Positions 20,262 to 27,201 of a DNA stretch of 64,000 bases are shown in pieces. The stretch comes from Rhizobium glycinendophyticum. Its GTDB lineage: Bacteria; Pseudomonadota; Alphaproteobacteria; Rhizobiales; Rhizobiaceae. Position 1 is the stretch's first letter. Every line of letters begins with the position of its first letter. The notes beneath the pieces were generated by a model. The model was not told the origin of the DNA, searched no databases, and worked only from the letters and a program-made list of their open reading frames with translations. The DNA lies in the NCBI RefSeq assembly GCF_006443685.1, contig NZ_VFYP01000001.1:992001-1056000 (forward strand), written 5' to 3'. A program made the position numbers and the translations under genes.

Positions 20262-20579
20262 TCAAGCCGCTGCCGGCTCCACCGAGCAAATCACCCGGTG
20301 TTCGCCGTCAACCGACGGGCGCAGACGGTAGCCGAGCTTGGCCAGATATCCAATCAGCCGATCCGAGGAAAACAGGCTGATCTTGCCACGCAGCAATTCG
20401 CTCACGCGAGGCTGGGGAATGTCGAGCGCCTCGGCAATCTCAGACTGCTTCCAGCCCTTGTGCTCGATGATGTCGATCAGCGTCATCATCAGATCCGAAC
20501 GGAATTGCAAGTCCGCAGCAAGCGACGTGTCTTCCGTGATCGACTCGAAGATGTTGCTGTAGGTAAGCTTTTCCGACAT
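20262..20579 (-). CDS. XRE-family antitoxin (HTH_37 type)
   Basis: A 105-residue protein with a helix-turn-helix in the middle (WKQSEIAEALDIPQPRVSEL, about residues 43-62) and the following LLRGKISLFSSDRL typical of HTH_37 antitoxins that pair with Gp49-like toxins. Its start codon is preceded at nine bases by a perfect 12+12-bp inverted repeat, a convincing autoregulatory operator. The gene is convergent with the toxin gene at 19881-20246, 15 bases between the stop codons. Confidence 0.82.
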   Translation of the reverse strand: MSEKLTYSNIFESITEDTSLAADLQFRSDLMMTLIDIIEHKGWKQSEIAEALDIPQPRVSELLRGKISLFSSDRLIGYLAKLGYRLRPSVDGEHRVICSVEPAAA

Positions 20580-20587
20580 GTGTCCGC

Positions 20588-20619
20588 ACCAGTTTATACT
20601 GATTTCGGTATAAACTGGT
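20588..20619. promoter_or_regulatory. Operator of the XRE antitoxin
   Basis: ACCAGTTTATAC (20588-20599), an 8-base spacer and GTATAAACTGGT (20608-20619) form a perfect inverted repeat with 12-bp arms. It is AT-rich against a GC-rich background and sits 9 bases upstream of the antitoxin ATG on the minus strand, so it overlaps that promoter. No second intact copy was found upstream of the toxin gene. Confidence 0.82.
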
Positions 20620-20745
20620 CTCTATTCGGAAGAATGTCAAGATTGACGGAGGAGTGAGCGACCCTCACCGCACGGTGCGCGCGCCCTTGCCCTTTCCCCC
20701 ATTACCCCTATGCTCGCCTCAAAACGAAACATCCGGGAGACATCC

Positions 20746-21054
20746 ATGATCCAGCACTGCGTGTTCCTGCGCTTCAAGGCCGCTGTCCAGGAGGCCGAGA
20801 AGCAGGCGATCTATGCCGCGATCGCGGAACTGAAAGATGTCGTGCCCGGCATGCTGGAGGTGAAGTCGGGCCCGAATGTCTCGCCCGAGGGCCTGAGCGG
20901 CGGTTATAACGACGGCTTCATCGTCACCTTCGAGGACGAACTGGTCCGCGACTACTATCTGAAGCACCCGCAACACGTCGCCGTCGGCGAACGCATCGTA
21001 CACGCGACCGATGGTGGCCTCGCCGGCATCCTGGTCTTCGACCTCGCCCATTGA
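20746..21054 (+). CDS. Dabb family (stress-responsive A/B barrel) protein
   Basis: A 102-residue dimeric alpha/beta-barrel protein. The family pattern is clear: MIQHCVFLRFK at the N-terminus, a central GFIVTFEDELVRDYYLKHPQH and a terminal GILVFDLAH. These proteins are ferredoxin-like and bind small ligands; some are cyclases or monooxygenases, but most bacterial copies have no known reaction. The ATG at 20746 is preceded by GGGAG; the longer frame from 20710 is not needed. Confidence 0.88.
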   Translation: MIQHCVFLRFKAAVQEAEKQAIYAAIAELKDVVPGMLEVKSGPNVSPEGLSGGYNDGFIVTFEDELVRDYYLKHPQHVAVGERIVHATDGGLAGILVFDLAH

Positions 21055-21060
21055 CGAAAA

Positions 21061-21082
21061 GCCCTCCCGGCTAGGGGAGGGC
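21061..21082 (-). terminator. Intrinsic terminator for the zinc transporter operon
   Basis: GCCCTCCC (21061-21068), loop GGCTAG and GGGAGGGC (21075-21082) form an 8-bp stem. Reading the minus strand, the stem is followed by TTTTC, so it ends the transcript of the metal-binding protein gene. The plus-strand Dabb gene also stops just before it. Confidence 0.82.
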
Positions 21083-21111
21083 CCATCGACCATCAGTCGT
21101 ATCGTTTGCGA

Positions 21112-22011
21112 TCAGCTCGATTTCGCCATGGCGGCCGAGAGCTGGTCGACATTGTAGCGGAACATCTGCTCATAGGTCGGCGCCGGGCCGTCCTTCTCCG
21201 ACAGCGATTCGACGTAAAGCTCCCCGCCCGACTGCGCCCCGGTCGCACCGGCGATCTGCTCGACCAGGCGCGGATCGTTGGAGTTCTCCAGGAAATAGGT
21301 CTTCACATGCTCCGTCTTGATCTGCTCGATCAGTTGGGCGACGTCGGCGGCCGACGCTTCCGTCTCGGTCGATAGCCCGAGCGGCGACAGGAAGGTCACG
21401 CCATATTCCCGGCCGAGATAGCCGAAGGCGTCGTGGCTGGTCAGGATCTTGCGGCTGGCCTCCGGAACCGCATCGAACTTTTCATGCGCATAGGCATCCA
21501 GAGTGTCGAGCTTGTCCTTGTAGGCTTTGGCATTGGCTGCGAAATCCGCCGCGTCGTCAGGATCGGCCTTCGCAAGGGCTGCCGCGATATTGTCGACCCA
21601 GACCTTCACATTGACGGGGCTGTTCCAGACATGCGGATCGGTCACGGTCTCACCGTCCTCTTCCATGCTGCGGAGCGTAATCCCGTCGGACACGACCACC
21701 GGCTTGCCTTCATAACCCGAGGCCGAGATGAGCCGTTCCATCCAGCCTTCCAGGCCCTCGCCGCTGATGAAGGTGACCTTGGCCGCCTTCAACGCCTTGG
21801 CATCTGATGGAGATGGCTCGAATTCATGCGGGTCGCCATTCGGCCCGACCAGGCTGGACACCTCGACATGATCGCCGCCCACCTGCGCCACGACATCGGC
21901 GAGCACGGTGAAGGAGGCAACCACCTTGACCGGTTCGCCGGCCAGCGCCGTGGAACCGTAAAGCGACGCGATCAGGGGGAGGGCGGAGAGAAGGGAGAGC
22001 TTGCGGATCAT
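21112..22011 (-). CDS. Zinc/manganese-type ABC transporter substrate-binding protein
   Basis: A 299-residue periplasmic cluster A-I metal-binding protein. A signal peptide runs to about residue 24 (STALA). Metal ligands can be placed at the His of GDPHEFEPSPSD, the His of DPHVWNS and the His of TSHDAFGY, with a late Asp/Glu. The long His-rich loop of classical ZnuA is replaced by a short acidic stretch (MEEDGE). The gene order ATPase-permease-binding protein resembles the Zur-regulated troCBA operon of Agrobacterium. The Zur-like box upstream favours zinc over manganese. Confidence 0.88.
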   Translation of the reverse strand: MIRKLSLLSALPLIASLYGSTALAGEPVKVVASFTVLADVVAQVGGDHVEVSSLVGPNGDPHEFEPSPSDAKALKAAKVTFISGEGLEGWMERLISASGYEGKPVVVSDGITLRSMEEDGETVTDPHVWNSPVNVKVWVDNIAAALAKADPDDAADFAANAKAYKDKLDTLDAYAHEKFDAVPEASRKILTSHDAFGYLGREYGVTFLSPLGLSTETEASAADVAQLIEQIKTEHVKTYFLENSNDPRLVEQIAGATGAQSGGELYVESLSEKDGPAPTYEQMFRYNVDQLSAAMAKSS

Positions 22012-22050
22012 CGGACACTCCTTGGTGTGCGGTTGGAAAAGCGGCAGTCG

Positions 22051-22923
22051 TCAGGCCTTGAGATGCGGCAGGCGCAGGAAGCGGCGGGCGATGCCCATCG
22101 GGGCGATGAGGATCGACAGGCCGTAGAGAATGGCGGCGGTCAGGATGATCGTCGGGCCGGAGGCGAGTTCGAGGTGGAAGGAGGCGATCAGGCCGACATA
22201 GCTGGAAACGATCGCCGTCACTGCGGAGACCGCCAACATGCCCGGCAAAGTCCGCGCCCAGAGCTGCGCCACCGCCGCCGGCAGCATCATCAACCCCACC
22301 GCCATCAGCGTGCCCAGCGCCTGGAAGCTGGCGACGAGGTTGATGACCACGAGCAGCAGGAAGGCAAAGTGATAGAGGGAGCCACGGCCGCCGACGGCCC
22401 GCAGGAAGCCGGGATCGAGGCATTCCAGCACCAGCGGCCGATAGATCAGCGCCAGCGCCACAAGCGTTAGCGTGCTGATCGCGCCGATCTGCGTTAGCGC
22501 CGGCGCGTCGATGGCGAGGATCGTGCCGAACAGCACATGCAGGAGATCGATATTGGAGCCGCGCAGCGAGACGATCAGCACCCCGAGTGCGAGCGACGCC
22601 AGATAGAAACTGGCAAAGCTCGCATCCTCCTGCAGCACCGTGGAGCGGCTGACGAGGCCGGAGAGAACGGCGACTGAAAGGCCGGCAACCAGCCCGCCAA
22701 TGCCCATGGCCGTCAGCGACAGCGAACCGGCGACCAGATAGCCGATGGCAGCACCGGGCAGCACTGCATGGCTCATCGCATCGCCCATCAGGCTCATCCG
22801 CCGCAAGAGCAGGAACACCCCAATCGGCCCGGCGCTGAAGCCGAGGCAGACGGCCGCCATCAAGGCGCGGCGCATGAAGCCGTAATCGGCAAAGGGCGCA
22901 ATCAGCAGGTCGAAGGCGCTCAT
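22051..22923 (-). CDS. Metal ABC transporter permease
   Basis: A 290-residue ABC-3 family permease with about eight TM helices, beginning SAFDLLIAPFADYGFMRRAL. The conserved GDAMSHAVLPG (residues about 49-59) contacts the ATPase and metal path. Its ATG overlaps the stop of the ATPase gene (ATGA), so both are made together. It is the membrane channel of the zinc-type importer. Confidence 0.93.
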   Translation of the reverse strand: MSAFDLLIAPFADYGFMRRALMAAVCLGFSAGPIGVFLLLRRMSLMGDAMSHAVLPGAAIGYLVAGSLSLTAMGIGGLVAGLSVAVLSGLVSRSTVLQEDASFASFYLASLALGVLIVSLRGSNIDLLHVLFGTILAIDAPALTQIGAISTLTLVALALIYRPLVLECLDPGFLRAVGGRGSLYHFAFLLLVVINLVASFQALGTLMAVGLMMLPAAVAQLWARTLPGMLAVSAVTAIVSSYVGLIASFHLELASGPTIILTAAILYGLSILIAPMGIARRFLRLPHLKA

Positions 22924-23675
22924 GCCGCCGTCCTCCCGAGCTTGCCGTCCGGCTGACAGACCTCTGCATCCTCGTCCCAGCGCTCGGCCATGCTGCGCAT
23001 CGAAAGCAGATTGGCCGGTGTCAGAACGTCCCCGGTCGCACCCCAGCCGATCAGTTCGCGTGCCAGAAGCAGCGTCTCGGGAAAGTGGCTGCGCACTTGC
23101 TCGAGGTCATGCAGCACTGCGATGACGGTGCGGCCCGCGCCATGCCAGCCCGCAACGAGATCGATCAGGTCGCGGGTGGTGCGGGCGTCGATGGCGGTGA
23201 AGGGTTCGTCGAGCAGGATCACCTGCGCGTCCTGCAGCAGCAGCCGCGCAAACAGCACGCGCTGGAACTGCCCGGCCGACAGCGAGCCGATCTCGCGCCG
23301 CTCGAATCCCTCGAGCCCGACAGTCGAAAGTGCTTCGCGCGCTCTGTCCGTCTCTTCCCGGCCTGTACGCCCGAACGCGCCCACCCGCCGCCAGGCACCG
23401 AGCATGACGGTGTCGAGCACGCTGATCGGAAAGCGTCGGTTGATCTCGACTGCCTGCGGCAGATAACCGAAGTCATGCGCGGTGAGAGCATGTTCTATGC
23501 GGCCCTCGGAAGGGCGGATTTCACCCATGATCGCCTTCAGCAGCGTGGATTTTCCTGCCCCGTTCGGTCCGGCCACCGCCGTCAGGCTACCCTTGCGGAT
23601 CACGCCAGAGAGATGGTGCACGGCCGGATGCCGTCGATAGGTCAGCGTCAGGTTGTCGATGCGGATCAGGCTCAT
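22920..23675 (-). CDS. Metal ABC transporter ATP-binding protein
   Basis: A 251-residue ATPase with Walker A GPNGAGKSTLLKAI, signature LSAGQFQRVLFARLL (LSAGQ, a normal variant in this family), Walker B VILLDEPFTAID and a switch His (VLHDLEQV). It drives the permease encoded immediately downstream. The ATG at 23675 overlaps the stop codon of a 40-residue upstream ORF; the longer frame from 23738 would run through that ORF and is rejected. Confidence 0.94.
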   Translation of the reverse strand: MSLIRIDNLTLTYRRHPAVHHLSGVIRKGSLTAVAGPNGAGKSTLLKAIMGEIRPSEGRIEHALTAHDFGYLPQAVEINRRFPISVLDTVMLGAWRRVGAFGRTGREETDRAREALSTVGLEGFERREIGSLSAGQFQRVLFARLLLQDAQVILLDEPFTAIDARTTRDLIDLVAGWHGAGRTVIAVLHDLEQVRSHFPETLLLARELIGWGATGDVLTPANLLSMRSMAERWDEDAEVCQPDGKLGRTAA

Positions 23676-23794
23676 GGCAGTGCGACAGCCCATTGAACGC
23701 CGACCCAGATCAACGCGACCAGCAGGAGCACAAAACACAGGCGGGCGAGAGCCGAGCGGGCGAGAAGGCTCGGGAGAAAGGCAGGATCGTCCAT
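23672..23794 (-). CDS. 40-residue membrane leader protein of the zinc operon
   Basis: A short ORF with ATG at 23794 and a stop that overlaps the ATPase start codon as ATGA. The product has a polar start (DDPAFLPSLLARSALAR) and one TM helix (FVLLLVALIWVGVQWAVAL). It lies directly behind the Zur-like box and is the first cistron of the transporter operon. No family is recognised. It could be a small subunit of the importer, or a leader whose translation sets ATPase expression. The exact coupling and single-span topology argue for a real gene. Confidence 0.7.
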   Translation of the reverse strand: MDDPAFLPSLLARSALARLCFVLLLVALIWVGVQWAVALP

Positions 23795-23811
23795 CAGCTT
23801 CCTGTGATTAA

Positions 23812-23826
23812 TGTAATAACATTACA
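23812..23826. promoter_or_regulatory. Zur-like operator
   Basis: TGTAAT (23812-23817), AAC and ATTACA (23821-23826) form a perfect 6+6 inverted repeat, AT-rich and centred about 25 bases upstream of the first start codon of the metal transporter operon. The form GTAAT-N3-ATTAC is what I expect for Zur, a Fur-family zinc repressor, in Rhizobiales. It implies expression on zinc starvation. Confidence 0.7.
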
Positions 23827-24013
23827 AAAGCCAAGGGCGCTCAAATTGTGGCGAAATCAAGGTGGCCGCTTGGGTGGTGCATTGGAGCAGCGGAGTGTGA
23901 AAAGCGTCTTGCCCGTGCTTCAGCGGCATCGGGCGCCAATGTTGTCTTATCGTCTACCAGATCCAGTGGGAAATTTGTCGCATTGGAGATCGCTTTCCTC
24001 TGCCTTGCCAGGC

Positions 24014-24177
24014 ATCTTCCCCTCGAGGGGGGGAGATCGGAAGACAGCGCCGCTCGCAAGACACGCATCCTTCAGGAAGAACGTATCGGATCGGGGAACG
24101 CAGATTGGTTCTAATCTCCCCCCTTGAGGGGAGATGTCCGGCAGGACAGAGGGGGTAACCCAGTCCGCATCCTATCC
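24014..24177. repeat. Intergenic palindromic repeat pair
   Basis: In the 433-bp gap between the zinc operon and the peroxiredoxin gene, two related palindromes lie in opposite orientation: 24014-24037 (centre CCCCTCGAGGGG) and 24114-24135 (centre CCCCTTGAGGGG). The second continues into a GTCCGGCAGGACAGAGGG stretch. They look like members of a dispersed rhizobial intergenic repeat family. A small plus-strand frame in this gap (23848-24114) shows no protein-like features. Nothing else was recognised here. Confidence 0.6.
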
Positions 24178-24227
24178 GGCAGGCGGGGGGACCCAACCCT
24201 CCAGCCTCTCCGGACGCTCACATCACA

Positions 24228-24713
24228 TCAGAGCTGCTCGATCATCGTCGCGGCAGACGAGACGGTCGCCTGGCCGGGGTTTTCCTCGATGTTGAGGCTC
24301 TTCACCACGCCGTCCTCGACCAGCATGGAATACCGCTTCGATCGCACGCCGAGCGCGCCGGCCGAAAGATCCATGTCGAGACCCATCGCCTTGGTGAAGG
24401 AGGCATCCCAGTCGGCGAGGAAGTGGATCTTGCCCATGCCGCCCGAATGCTGGGCCCATGCGCCCATGACATGCCAGTCATTCACCGAGACGACGGCGAT
24501 GTCGTCGACGCCACGCTCCATCAGAGCATCTCGGTTTTCCAGATAGCCCGGAAGATGATTCAAGGTGCAGGTCGGGGTAAAGGCGCCCGGCACGGCAAAC
24601 AGCACGACCTTCTTGCCGGCGAACAGCTCGTCGGTGCTGATCTCGACGGCACCATCAGTCGTCTTTTCCTTGAAGGTTGCCTTGGGCAGCGTGTCGCCAA
24701 TTGCAATGGTCAT
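24228..24713 (-). CDS. Peroxiredoxin (Prx5 type)
   Basis: A 161-residue redoxin that reduces peroxides. The peroxidatic cysteine is in PGAFTPTCTLNHLPGY near residue 48, and the conserved Arg of the active site lies in LGVRSKRYSMLVEDG. The length and the lack of a CxxC motif fit the Prx5/AhpE-like group that uses glutathione or glutaredoxin. The ATG at 24713 gives the normal N-terminus (TIAIGDTLPKATF); the longer frame has no support. Confidence 0.93.
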   Translation of the reverse strand: MTIAIGDTLPKATFKEKTTDGAVEISTDELFAGKKVVLFAVPGAFTPTCTLNHLPGYLENRDALMERGVDDIAVVSVNDWHVMGAWAQHSGGMGKIHFLADWDASFTKAMGLDMDLSAGALGVRSKRYSMLVEDGVVKSLNIEENPGQATVSSAATMIEQL

Positions 24714-24783
24714 CGAATTCATCCCCGTTGTTCGTCGCGCCGGCCTCGTGCCGGTGGTCGTCGCGGCCGAATATAGAAGCGGG

Positions 24784-25659
24784 TCAGTCAAAGGCAAGCG
24801 TGGTTTCCATGGCGCGGTCACCGGCCACCACGAGGATGCCCCATCTCTTGCCGGCCATCGTATAACCCTTCGGCAGCTTGCCGATCGGCACCGTCACGAC
24901 CGTCTCACCAGCCGCACCGGCGGAAGGTTTGCCGTCGACGTAAACATGGCCAACCGGGCCGCTGATGATCACCTGCGGGGCAGGAGCGCCGGAGGGCAGC
25001 CGCAGCGACACTGAAAGGCTCTTCAGATCCGGCTGCATCACAAGGCGCGTCACCTGGAAGTCCGTGCTCGGCCCGGGCGGCAATTGCCGCTTGGCGTCCT
25101 CGACCAGCGCCACCTCCTGCGGATCGCTTCCCACTTGAGAAGCGGGATCGACGGTCAGGTCCGCCTGAAAGGGGATGCAGATGTTCTGGCACACGCCGAC
25201 AAAGGCGGAGATCTTGAACGGCGCATCCCCGCCAGCATTGGCGAGTTGCAGTGGCAGGGCCACCGGGTGGTCATAGCCGACATCCTGCATGTCGCCTGTG
25301 GACAAAAGTTTCGGCACGGGGAAATCGACACGAGCGACGGTAAAGCTTGATCCGGGCGCCGGCGTGATCGACGGCGGAATGCCGACATCGCCCGGCTCTC
25401 TCCAATAGGTGATCCATCCCTTCTTCGGCTCGACCAGCAAAACGCCCTCGCGGCTCCCGTCATCCTTCGCCGGCAACAGCACAAGGCGCATGCGCCCGCC
25501 TTCGTTCACAGCCCAGTCGCTGCTGGCGGCCTGTGCGACGCCGGTGAAAGCTGCGAGACAGAGCGGCGCCATGGCAATGAGGCCCGCCAGCGAGGCGAGC
25601 AAGGCCTCTGGAAAGACGCGTCGGGGGGGAAGGGGAAGGGTGCTCAGACGGTGGATCAT
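24784..25659 (-). CDS. DsbD N-terminal-domain-like periplasmic protein
   Basis: A 291-residue exported protein. A hydrophobic signal (ALLASLAGLIAMAPLCLAAF) ends near residue 43. The body resembles the immunoglobulin-like alpha domain of DsbD and includes GVCQNICIPFQADL, a C-x3-C pair that in DsbD-alpha is the redox-active site. The central membrane domain and C-terminal thioredoxin domain of full DsbD are absent, so it must get electrons from a separate partner such as a CcdA/ScsB-type protein. ATG at 25659 is preferred; a TTG at 25665 is in frame. The spacer to algH contains a long inverted repeat. Confidence 0.85.
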   Translation of the reverse strand: MIHRLSTLPLPPRRVFPEALLASLAGLIAMAPLCLAAFTGVAQAASSDWAVNEGGRMRLVLLPAKDDGSREGVLLVEPKKGWITYWREPGDVGIPPSITPAPGSSFTVARVDFPVPKLLSTGDMQDVGYDHPVALPLQLANAGGDAPFKISAFVGVCQNICIPFQADLTVDPASQVGSDPQEVALVEDAKRQLPPGPSTDFQVTRLVMQPDLKSLSVSLRLPSGAPAPQVIISGPVGHVYVDGKPSAGAAGETVVTVPIGKLPKGYTMAGKRWGILVVAGDRAMETTLAFD

Positions 25660-25754
25660 GCCCAATTCTCTAGGCGATCAATGCGGCCGATGCCAGTCAC
25701 GCTTCAGCGACCGCGATCATTTTGGGTTGATCACAGCCGACTTCTGCCCCATCT

Positions 25755-25778
25755 TGGTTCAGGGACAAACCTGAACCA
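25755..25778. promoter_or_regulatory. Operator-like inverted repeat between divergent genes
   Basis: TGGTTCAGG (25755-25763), a 6-base spacer and CCTGAACCA (25770-25778) make a perfect inverted repeat with 9-bp arms in the spacer between the DsbD-like gene and algH. It has no T-run and stands 43 bases upstream of the algH start codon, so a regulator site is more likely than a terminator. It matches no regulator that I know. Confidence 0.5.
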
Positions 25779-25820
25779 CGCATCACATCGATGGCCGCAA
25801 GGCAGACCGAGGAGGCAGGC

Positions 25821-26426
25821 ATGGCATTGTCGTCGAAGACATCCTTGAGAGAGCGCGGCTTTCTGGACGGCCAGTTGCTGATCGCCATGCCCGGCATGGC
25901 AGACGGCAATTTCGCCCGCGCCGTCGTCTATATCTGCGCCCATTCGGATGCCGGCGCCATGGGCTTCATCATCAATCGCTCGCAATCGGTCACCTTCGCC
26001 GATCTCCTGCTGCATCTCGAACTGATCGACCGCAACGACGCGATCATGCTGCCCGATCACGCCCGCCATTTTCCCATTCAATGCGGCGGCCCGGTCGAGC
26101 AGAACCGCGGCTTCGTGCTGCATTCCGATGACTATCTCTCCGATAGCTCCATCCCCGTCAGCGACGATATCTCGCTGACCGCCACGCTCGACATCGTCCG
26201 CGCCATCTCCGACGGCCGCGGCCCGCGCCACGCCACGATGCTGCTCGGTTATGCCGGCTGGGGTCCGGGACAGCTGGAAGAGGAAATCGCCCAGAATGGC
26301 TGGCTGAATTGCGCCGCCACCGAAGACCTGATCTTCGATCGCAGCCTCGACAACAAATATGACCGTGCCTTAGCGCTGATGGGCATCAACCCGGCCATGC
26401 TGTCGATGGATGCGGGGCACGCGTGA
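25821..26426 (+). CDS. YqgE/AlgH family protein (UPF0301, DUF179)
   Basis: A 201-residue protein of the AlgH family, with the conserved [15 protein letters not shown] start, [11 protein letters not shown], and [19 protein letters not shown]. Despite the AlgH name (alginate regulation in Pseudomonas), the molecular role of the family remains unclear. The ATG at 25821 gives the common N-terminus; the frame opens earlier at 25791. Confidence 0.93.
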   Translation: MALSSKTSLRERGFLDGQLLIAMPGMADGNFARAVVYICAHSDAGAMGFIINRSQSVTFADLLLHLELIDRNDAIMLPDHARHFPIQCGGPVEQNRGFVLHSDDYLSDSSIPVSDDISLTATLDIVRAISDGRGPRHATMLLGYAGWGPGQLEEEIAQNGWLNCAATEDLIFDRSLDNKYDRALALMGINPAMLSMDAGHA

Positions 26427-26533
26427 GGGACGAGGTTTCGAGGCTGCAGGCCTTGGCGCTTGCACGCACGCGTCCGGAGTGACATCGTCGGCGCGCCAGA
26501 CAACAAGGTCTGGCTCACGCTGAGACCCATCCC

Positions 26534-27169
26534 ATGCCCTCCACCGATATCCTGCTCGCCTTCTTCATCACCACCGCCGTCTTTGCCTTCATTCCGGGTC
26601 CCGCCATGCTCTATGTCGCGGCCCGCACGCTGGCCGCCGATCGCCGCGCCGGGTTGATGGCAACGTTTGGCATTCATGTCGGCTGCTACGTGCATGTGGT
26701 GGCCGCCGCCGCCGGCTTGTCGATCCTCTTCCACCTGGTGCCGACGCTCTATCTGGCGGTGAAGCTCGCAGGGGCTGCATACCTGATCTATCTCGGTTTC
26801 CGCATGATCCGTGCCACCCGCTCGAAGGGGCCGGCAAGCGAGACCCTGCTGCCGCAGAAATCAGCCGGCCGCGCCTTCGTCGAAAGCATGTTTGTCGAAG
26901 TACTCAATCCGAAGACGGCGATCTTCTTCCTTGCCTTCCTGCCGCAGTTCATCGATGCCGACGCGAGCTTCCCCGTCTGGCTGCAATTCGTCATTCTGGG
27001 AACAGTGGTTAACGTCATGTTCACGATGGCCGACATCGCCTGCGTCATGGCCGCAAGCACCGTCACCAAACGCCTGGCGCGGGTGTCGTCCCTGCAACGC
27101 AATCTGCAAAGGGCAGGGGGCGCTGTGCTCGTCGGGCTTGGCCTGCACGTCGCTTTTCAGAGAACCTGA
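26534..27169 (+). CDS. LysE family amino-acid exporter
   Basis: A 211-residue inner-membrane exporter with six hydrophobic segments. The family mark is FFITTAVFAFIPGPAMLYVA near the N-terminus and FVESMFVEVLNPKTAIFFLA after the loop. LysE/RhtB proteins expel basic amino acids, homoserine or homoserine lactones; the substrate here is unknown. The 107-bp gap before it holds a small hairpin (CCAGAC ... GTCTGG) and no gene. Confidence 0.93.
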   Translation: MPSTDILLAFFITTAVFAFIPGPAMLYVAARTLAADRRAGLMATFGIHVGCYVHVVAAAAGLSILFHLVPTLYLAVKLAGAAYLIYLGFRMIRATRSKGPASETLLPQKSAGRAFVESMFVEVLNPKTAIFFLAFLPQFIDADASFPVWLQFVILGTVVNVMFTMADIACVMAASTVTKRLARVSSLQRNLQRAGGAVLVGLGLHVAFQRT

Positions 27170-27178
27170 TGCAAATCA

Positions 27179-27201
27179 GCGTGAGGGCTTGCCCCTCACG
27201 C
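27179..27201. terminator. Hairpin between convergent lysE and GGDEF-EAL genes
   Basis: GCGTGAGGG (27179-27187) pairs with CCCTCACGC (27193-27201) around a short loop, a 9-bp stem located at the convergent 3' ends and covering the stop codon of the minus-strand gene. A T-run is missing, so termination strength is uncertain. Confidence 0.5.

Noticed and set aside
23848-24114. Short plus-strand frame in the gap before the peroxiredoxin gene
   Set aside because: It crosses palindromic repeats, has no ribosome binding site and no recognisable protein features.
25755-25778. LexA box
   Set aside because: Alphaproteobacterial LexA sites are GTTC-N7-GTTC direct repeats; this is an inverted repeat with different spacing.
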